Source: Agapanthus africanus (taxonomy: Eukaryota; Streptophyta; Magnoliopsida; Asparagales; Amaryllidaceae). Taken from it: a stretch of DNA of 64,000 bases. Both the position numbers and the translations under genes were made by a program. The DNA is taken from positions 318,480,361-318,544,360 of the forward strand of contig JASDDO010000006.1 of NCBI GenBank assembly GCA_030015575.1. The letters run 5' to 3'. Below are positions 56,491-64,000 of this stretch, piece after piece. Each line of letters begins with the position of its first letter. The first letter of the stretch is position 1. The notes beneath the pieces are model-generated. The model was not told the origin of the DNA, made no database searches, and was given only the letters and a program-made list of their open reading frames with translations.

Positions 56491-59400
56491 TGTCACGACC
56501 CAAAATTTGGCACGTGACCGGCACATAAACCACATAACGTCTACAGGCGTAACGCAATTTAAGTAAGTCGAAAACCCAGATATCTAAACCATCAAAAGTA
56601 GTAAGTGATGAAAACGTTGTTAAAAACATTTGGAAATCTCAAGTAAAAATCTTTAAAGTTTAAATTATTTCCTTAAAAATTTTGGCAGCACCTCCTTTGT
56701 AAAAACCAGCCCCGAAACGGGTACAAACATAAGACATAAGTAAAACAACATATGAAATAAATAAAGCATCCCCAAACGGGAGCAAATCACGCCCAAAGGC
56801 TGAAACAACCACCACAAGCATAGTATACGACGCCTAGCGAAGAAATGGACAATATAAGTGAAAAACAACATAAAAGATAAAACTGCATAATAAAAGACGG
56901 CTCACACATGCTCGGCACCCAGAGTCACAATATGTACAATATCGTCCTCACAACTGGTCTCTAGTCAATACATGAAATGGTAGATAGCGAGTACTAGATA
57001 CAATAAGATGTACAATGAATGTATAAATGGATAACCGCAACCCACCTATAGCAAAAACGGCTCATAGCCAACCGTAGCGGTATCCGCTGCAAAAAGATAC
57101 AATAAGATAGCCCCTGCCGCGACTACTCTGGGGGTCAACCTGCAAAACACTGTGGCACAACGGGGGTGAGTTGCCAACTCGTGAATAGTAAGTAATATCA
57201 TACAGGTAATCGCAGGTATGCACGTACTGCGATACTCTATCACATGCAATCTGATAGTATCAATATACTAATATGGATATGCAACAGTCATGAAAGATAC
57301 TCTATCAGGTACTACAAATACATGAAGTAATGCATATCAATGAATGCTGAGTATGGGATAAAACATGTCATCATCAATGAATCATCATCGTAGAAAACTT
57401 GGTGTCCATCAAATACACCCCAAATCCCAATACCTCAGGCGCCGTTACCCTGATCGGCCCTCATATCCTGTAAATCTCATGGAACCTGAGTGCCCAACAA
57501 CGGCACTCGAAAACATCATGAAATACTAGTGTCCAGCATCGACACGCAAATACTCATCTCTCAGGCGCCGCATACCAGATCGGTCCTCAATATATCTCAT
57601 GTCATAACTCCCAGACGGTATCCTCCGGATATCCATCGGGCTCCATACTATCACCGGTAGGTAGTAGTCCCTTCGCTGGGCTCACCGCTTTTCTATACGA
57701 GTCTTCTTGCCCCGGGGTACCATACCAGGTCCACCATGTACCCGCAAACGGTGCCTGCCGCTCCTCGAATCGGGTATCTAACACAAGTCTTAGAACCGAG
57801 AAAACTCATGGTGGACGCACTGAAATATCATATCAAGAGAAACCGGGTTTTCAAAACAATGCATACTTTCTTGAAATAATACCACGGTTCTCAAATCCAG
57901 AAATCACATGAAATCCATATCTCAATACGTAAATCTATGAAATATGATATATGCAAAATAAAACAGTAATATAAGCATATCAAGGGGAAAACCGCTCTTT
58001 TAAATGAATCCAGTTTTCTTTTTTTTTTTAAATGTATCATGCGGTTCCCAATTTCTCCAAAATCCAATGCAACATCACATATGAGTATATATGTAGCTAT
58101 AGAAAGGTATGTATGTATGTAAGTATGTATGAACGCAAGTATGTATATACGCATAATGCAATTCATATGCGCAATAGAACAAGAATCATGTCCAATGATA
58201 AGGTAACCTAAGCAATGTATTATCCATGGCAATTCTATAGTGTGAGTGTCATGGCAATTACTAACGGTGTGTATGTGGCATACAGTTTAGTGCTCGTGCA
58301 AACATAAACCGTTAGTAACAGTGCTGTGTCTCATTAATACTACGTCCATATGCAATAGGAAATAGGGTATGCAACAACGGTACACATGCACAATCAATGT
58401 GTGTGTGTGTGTAAACATGCGGCTATAATATCCTAGCAAGCCCTGACGCATAACACCATACGGGCGATTTCCCCATAGATATTAAATCTACTCACCGGTG
58501 ATCTCGAGCTAAGTAAATCCGACCACTTGCTTCCCTTTCTTCGCGGCGCCCGAAGTCCCCGCCTGCGATTCTATCAACACAAAACACAATAACGCGTAGA
58601 TTTAGCAAACTACACAATAATAATGAACATAACACCAATTTAATGAATTGGTCCCCTTAGGCTACAAAAGGTTTCGCTTAGCGGCTAATGTGTGTGGTGA
58701 CACCACTAAAACAAACCTTACGTACAGAAATCACGCGAAGCACAGAAACCGAGTCGGACACCGTATCGCGCGTCGTCAAAACACTAAAAACTAGCTAATC
58801 GATCCCAGATTTTACCTACTCTAAAAACATCAAAATCTAGCAGTACCAAATATCCTAAAATAACTGCAGACAGCTACCTACAAAATTACAACACCCCAGC
58901 CCCCAATTGGCCGAGCTCGCCGGAAAAAAACCCCATGTCGCCGGCCAAAACCGTTCAGGTGGGGCTCGTGTTACTGGTGTACACTCAGGGCAACTAGTAC
59001 AACACTTCTACACTGCTGGTATTCACAGTAAAGACTCATAGACACAGCTAGTTACAGACATCCAAAAAGACACTAAAAACACGATATTGCACTAAAACTA
59101 TATCTTTATCGTTCTAAACTGAAACTACAAAGCAAGACTACAAAATAACTACCTAATTAACAGTTTAGAGATTGTTACCTAACCACACTTGCTCAAAACC
59201 CTAGCTTTCCATGCTTCAAGTGATCTCTAGTGGCTTTGGATCAAGTTTAATGAAGGGTGTAGTGAGTTTTGTGAAGAGTAGTGAGGGTTTATGAGGATTT
59301 GGGTTAAGGTTTAGTGAAGAATAAAGGGAGGGGTTCAGTATGAGGGTGAGGTGAAGAAAATATGAGAGTGAGAGTTGTGAATGAATGTATGGGTGAGGGT

Positions 59401-59823
59401 GTAGGTGTGAGGGTGAGGGAAAACAAATGGGGTGTGAGTTTAGATGAGCCATGCCTCCCTCTCTCTCTCCTCATTTAATGCATTGCATGCTTGCCATGCC
59501 TAATCATGCCCTCTCTCTCTCTCTTTCTTCCTCTCTCAAGTCAACCTAAATTATTCAAACCTCTTTTATTTTAATACCAACCAATTAATTAACTAATTAC
59601 ATAATACAAAATGAAATGAGGTTAAGGTGCCATGGCTACTTAAGCATGGTTTAACACCTGATTAACCCTAGGTTAACATGTACATGTGTGTGCAAGACCA
59701 AAATAAATATTAATAAAATATTAATTAATTTTTATAAAATATTTGAAAACTATTTTGGTAAACTTTTTATTAAAAATCCGTATTATCGCTTAATTAACAC
59801 TAATTGCATTCTAAGGTGTTACA
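56491..59823 (-). repeat. 3' LTR of the Tekay element
   Basis: 3333 bp on the minus strand from TGTAACACCTTAGAATGC to GGGTCGTGACA. LTRs above 3 kb are usual for Tekay/Del elements. It contains a TATG-type microsatellite (58105-58135), a TG run near 58400 and two CTCAGGCGCCG-type repeats (57437, 57562). No gene is seen in it. Confidence 0.85.
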
Positions 59824-61004
59824 ATCTTCCCTCCTTAAAGAAATTTGTCCCCGAATTTAAAAATCTTACTATGCATACCTTCAAAGAGATGAGGAATTTC
59901 TTCCGCATCTCGCTCTCGGCCTCCCAAGTGACCTCTTCACTATTCGGGCTACGCCAAAGAACCTTCACAGATGGCAAGACCTTTGACCGAAGTTTTTTCA
60001 CCTGCCGATCCAATATCACTACTGGCTGCTTGGTGAACGAAAGATCGCGCTCTAGCTGAACGGTCTGGTGTTGAATCATGTGAGAAGGGTCATGAAGGTA
60101 TTTGCGAAGTATCGAAACATGGAATACGGGGTGAACATCCGGAAAACTGGGTGGAAGTGCCAAACGATAGGCAATGGTACCAACTCGCTCAAGGATCTCG
60201 AAAGGACTTACAAATCTGGGACTAAGCTTCCCTTTCTTCAAAAATCTCATCACGTCCTTCATCGGAGAAATCCGTAGGAATACATGATCCCCCACTGCGA
60301 AATCGAGCTTGCGACGACGACGGTCGGCATAAGACTTCTGTCTGCACTAGGCTGCTCTCATCCTATCCTGAATCAACTGAATTTTCTCCGTAGTCTCTTG
60401 AACTAGATAGGGTCCCAAAATCCTGCTTTCGCTGAGTTCGGTCCAACAGACTGGCGATCGACACTTTCTATCATACAAAGCCTCAAAAGGTGCCATCTGA
60501 GTCGTCTCTTGATAACTGTTATTGTAGGAGAACTCTATCAATGGCAAGTGACGATCCCAACTACCACAAAAATCAAGCACGCAAGCACGAAGCATATCCT
60601 CTAGAGTCTGTATAGTCCGCTTTGACTGACCATCGGTCTGTGGATGGAAAGCGGTGCTAAAGCTCAAACGGGTATCCAAGGCTTCCTGAAGCTTCTGCCA
60701 AAGACGGCTAGTGAACTAGGTGCCCCTGTCGGATACAATCCATGTGAGAAAGCCGTGCAAATGCACAATCTCATCAATGTACAACTGAGAATACTGGGCA
60801 TAACCGAAAGTGGTCTATACTGGAAGGAAGTGGGCCGCTTTCGTCAACCGGTCTACAATCACCCAAATGGAGTCATACCCTCGACTAGACCTGGGTAGAC
60901 CCACAACGAAGTCCATAGAAATCTGCTCCCATTTCCACTCCGGAACGGGTAAAGGCTGCAACTCTCCTGCCGGTCTCTGATGCTCAGCCTTGAATTGCTG
61001 ACAA
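59819..61004 (-). pseudogene. Tekay integrase with chromodomain
   Basis: The minus strand encodes [15 protein letters not shown] (first catalytic Asp) and IVSDRGT (second Asp). The third catalytic position lies in TDGQSKRTIQTLEDM: the expected Glu is Lys (AAG at 60620-60622). The C-terminal GPF-like region reads KLSPRFVSPFEILERVG, followed by a chromodomain remnant (VKVLWRSPNSEEVTWEAE). Three in-frame stops are visible (about 60820, 60733 and 60345). The natural stop TAA overlaps the first bases of the LTR. Chromodomains steer such elements to heterochromatin. Confidence 0.88.
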
Positions 61005-63236
61005 TGTTAGTTATATGTATGCCCTAGAGGCCATTACTGTACATAGGATGTATATTGTAGTGGATGCTGGGACATATATAGGGAGGACTTTCTTACTCGA
61101 CATGATAGTATGCTATCTGGTTGCTCTTTACCTTAACGTGTATACTGATTGTCTCTCTGTTACATGTTGGTAAAGCCCTTAGGATGTGTACTTGACTACC
61201 TGGACTATGATGCGGATCATACTAGTGGGGACATGGTAGTCCATAAGTACATCCTTCAAAGTCCCTAGTCGTGGGTGTATCGAGACGGGGCATCGATATA
61301 CCAGAGTAGACTAGCGTATACCTTCTCGACCCATACAGATGGGCGATGGATGATCCCATATCCATTGGTGTTTGACATCAGAGATGATATACGGGTGCTC
61401 AGTAGAGACTGGGTACACTGGACGGACTCGCCGAGAACTCCCAGATGGTATTATACCTCACGTCAGATGGCAGTTCTCTGGTGACACTGGTACAGAGTAG
61501 TCTGTTGACCCGAGATCGTCATAGAGTCTTGTGTGGTTCCCACTGTGCTTTGATTTCCATCTTACCACGTCCAAGAGGGCGTGCAAAATGGTGGTTTTTG
61601 GGTACAGTCCCGAGTCACATGGAGGCAATGAACGATAGGAGGGGATTCGTCTCTCCCGGTATAGGGAGTTGATGTTGCGCTGTGTTCGATTGGCTATAAC
61701 CGGAAATCCCTGGCCAGGGTTGCTGAGATTTACTGGTAAGTGTTACCAGTAGTTTCTCGAATTGTTATAGACCTCATATCGACACGACTTATCGAGCTAT
61801 TGGGGTCTGACGTTTACCACCCCTAGGCGAGATATGTGACATATCAGACGATCAGACCGGACTGTACGGTAGTGTTACTGGTTGGATTCACTGGAGTGTG
61901 AGCGGGCTTGCTCGTCGATCTTCTGATCGCTCAATACCCGGGTGGCCGTTACGTTTAGCAGACCGCTTGCGGCTTGTGGGTGTTTGATATGATCATCGCC
62001 TGCTGCCGGCGTATTGACGAGTCTTTAGAGTCCTACACAGAGGTTTCCTGGCTCAAGCGAAACGAAATAGGAGCGCATATGAGATATGTGCGGGACCGAG
62101 AATAATGCGTGTATGTGATACCGTATTCTATTCTCGCGATGAATGTGTCGAATGGTTGTATGCGATATAACCTAGTTATCGAATCAAGGATTGATTCGAT
62201 AAATCGATACATTAGATATTAGTCGGTTATATGCGATATGACCGGATCGTTAAATCAAGTGTTGATTTAATGATTTAATGTATAATTATATATTTGATAT
62301 ATTACTTTGCATTAACTAGTATCGGTTCACTTAAGATGGATTTTCTCACTCAGATGTGCGCATTGTATATGCGATATATTTTTGTGCACTTGATTGTATC
62401 ATGTTTGATGATATATGATAGCTAGGGTTTGTGTAAAGAGTTAAACCTTAGTTAAGTAAATGGTTAGGGTTTTGATATATTCATTAATTCTTTTATCTTT
62501 TAATTTGTATTAAAAAGATAAGAGATAAAGAAAACAAAAGGTTGCTTTTCTTCATGAAGCTTGTTGAAGCTTCATGAAGTTTTGACCAAAGAAACCTTTT
62601 GTCTTCATCCCATTAACCCTAACCATTCATTGAACTATAGTTAGCTCTCTACACTTTACCATGGTTACAATTATGATAAGAATTGATTTTCTTTTCTATT
62701 CTTATTCTTATCATAATAACTTATCATATTTCTTTCTTCATCTTCTTCATCTTCTTCAATGAAGAAAAAGCTTGCTTCATCAATGGTGATTGATGAATTA
62801 GAATGAGAAATCCAATTTTAAAGTCTACCCACTTCCTATTTCTTCATCCTCTACCTCTTGCCAAGTAGTAGAGTGTGTTTCCTTCACAAGTTTTCATGAC
62901 TTGGTGAAGTTGGAGCTTGATCTAGCGATGCCTCGACGTAGATCATCTTCGGCACGTCGTCGATGACCTAGCCCGCTCTTTCTCCGATGAAGCCGACGCT
63001 AGAGCCCGGATTTTGATTTGTACAGCGGAGAGGACTTCATCACGGAGCCGTGGAGGTGGAGGACCGGATCTACAAAGGTTGTATTTCCGTACTCTTAGTT
63101 AAAGTAGTTAACTAGTTGTTTTTCGCCTAGATATCTAGTTAACGATCCGTGTTAGGGTTTCTCGGCACCCGTAAAATTTGAAATTGGCATGGTTGATGCC
63201 TTGTGAGACCTCTTGAGAGTGCCTAGGAACCCTACA
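61005..63236 (+). repeat. 5' LTR of copia-3
   Basis: 2232 bp from TGTTAGTTATATGTATGCCC to GAACCCTACA. It follows the copia-2 LTR closely in its first 1.3 kb, then diverges: the section 62340-63180 before the PBS aligns poorly with copia-2 and copia-A. Confidence 0.9.
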
Positions 63237-63237
63237 G

Positions 63238-63250
63238 TGGTATCAGAGAC
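63238..63250 (+). other. Primer-binding site of copia-3
   Basis: TGGTATCAGAGAC, one base after the LTR end, fits initiator methionine tRNA. Confidence 0.9.
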
Positions 63251-63436
63251 TAGCTAGAGCCTTAGGCGAAGTCTAGACGGAGTTTGAAGTCCGAACGACC
63301 CGAAAACCCAAACCCAAATTTGCTCTCTGGACAATTTTGAAAAACTGGGATTTTTCCAGATTAAAAATATTCAGAAAACTCAGTAAAATAATCTAAGAAT
63401 TACTGTTTAAAATGGGGGCTTTGAATCGTTAATAGT

Positions 63437-63483
63437 GCGGCGGAACCGCCGCATATGCATGCCTAATGCCGCGGTTCCGCGGC
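63437..63483 (+). other. Leader hairpin of copia-3
   Basis: Arms GCGGCGGAACCGCCGCAT (63437-63454) and ATGCCGCGGTTCCGCGGC (63466-63483) pair except at two positions. It starts 187 bases after the PBS, exactly as in copia-2, although surrounding sequence has changed. Confidence 0.72.
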
Positions 63484-64000
63484 AGGTTTGACTCTTCAGT
63501 CACTTTTATCTGCACAGTAATTCTTATATATTATTTCTGGTGTTTCTGGGAATTTTTAATATTTATTCAAGAGTTGAATTTTCTGGAGTTGTTTTGGGGA
63601 TTCGGTGTTTCGATCGGAGTATCAGATTTTGTCTATGTGGCTTTCCGGATAAATTTTAGAATATGTTAAAAAGTTCGACCGGATATAAATACCCAATTTT
63701 TCCCCTGTCGGGAAATTTCCAAGTGTTGGATTTTTCCGTAGTTTAACGACGTTCTAAGTAGTGCAAGTAATGCGATGGTCCCTCTAGAAGACAACAAACC
63801 TTAACTCGATTATGTGACCGTCTTGAACTGCCCTTTGAACCTTCGGGTTTGGGGCAGTACGGCGTGCCACATGTGAGGCGTTGGCTTGACCCTTCTACGG
63901 CTGGACCGTTGGTACTGAGGCACGAACTGAATGTTGTTAGACTTATTTCATGTGTTGATCTGTATTGGGAAACCTTGGGTGTTCGATTGTTCGATCGGAA
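63484..64000 (+). other. Leader of copia-3 beyond the hairpin
   Basis: About 500 bp without a convincing coding frame, partly alignable with 18400-18850 of copia-2 (for example the area around TGTTTCGATCGGAGTATC). The branched and triple stem-loop domains would lie beyond the window. Confidence 0.6.

Larger units (their letters stand above)
56491..61004 (-). mobile_element. Tekay-type chromovirus (gypsy), antisense, 3' part
   Basis: The 3' LTR is 56491-59823; integrase with a C-terminal chromodomain-like region lies to its right on the minus strand. Copia-3 inserted at 61004/61005, so RT, gag and the 5' LTR are beyond the window. It sits in exon 3 of the Tat-2 antisense ORF, with left flank CCCCG. 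Confidence 0.88.
61005..64000 (+). mobile_element. Ty1/copia element copia-3, 5' part
   Basis: 5' LTR 61005-63236, PBS and 750 bp of leader, running off the right end. Same family as copia-2 but visibly diverged in LTR and leader. The left flank is GACAA. It interrupts the Tekay integrase. Confidence 0.9.

Noticed and set aside
59216-59452. Ser/Pro/His-rich ORF in the Tekay LTR
   Set aside because: A low-complexity translation of a GAGGGTGAG-type simple sequence, inside an LTR.

Overview
The window is plant nuclear DNA made almost entirely of nested LTR retrotransposons. The families present (Tat-lineage gypsy with a second RNase H and antisense ORFs, an Athila-like gypsy, a Tekay-type chromovirus, Tork/TAR-like copia and gag-only non-autonomous gypsy elements) point to a repeat-rich flowering-plant genome, probably heterochromatin. 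I find no intact host gene, tRNA, rRNA or CRISPR array. Every retroelement ORF is broken by stops or frameshifts.

Layout. 1-5370: 5' part of an antisense copia element (copia-A), inserted in a forward copia LTR whose remainder is 5371-6125. 6126-49718: a Tat-lineage gypsy element (Tat-1, forward, 5' part outside the window). Its pol is cut by two insertions. The first is a gag-only element (TRG-1, 7266-15113, target-site duplication GTCTT). The second is a copia element (copia-2, 15955-44098, duplication GGCAT). Copia-2 is itself split by an antisense Athila-like element (21640-39469, flanks CGGTC/CGATC), which carries a second gag-only element (TRG-2, 28899-37706). This gives four nested levels. 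The 3' part of Tat-1 (44104-49718) has the pol end, two antisense ORFs, tandem arrays and the 3' LTR. 49719-53168: a 3.4-kb island with a foldback element. 53169-56490: 3' part of an inverted Tat relative (Tat-2). 56491-61004: a Tekay chromovirus (antisense, 3' LTR plus integrase). 61005-64000: 5' end of a third copia element (copia-3).

Most notable: (i) the Athila-like insert has three LTRs, two fused head-to-head in a 3-kb palindrome, so that both outer ends are U3 ends; (ii) the copia leaders are very long and carry stem-loops kept between copies by paired changes, one of which resembles a motif in the unrelated Athila-like element; (iii) the antisense ORF of the Tat elements keeps two introns at the same places in both copies; (iv) the two gag-only elements carry different satellite-like arrays between gag and the 3' LTR.

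The gag-only elements could only have moved with proteins supplied in trans. Boundaries rest on terminal TG/CA, target-site duplications and comparison between copies within the window. Family names rest on recognisable motifs, not on a database search.
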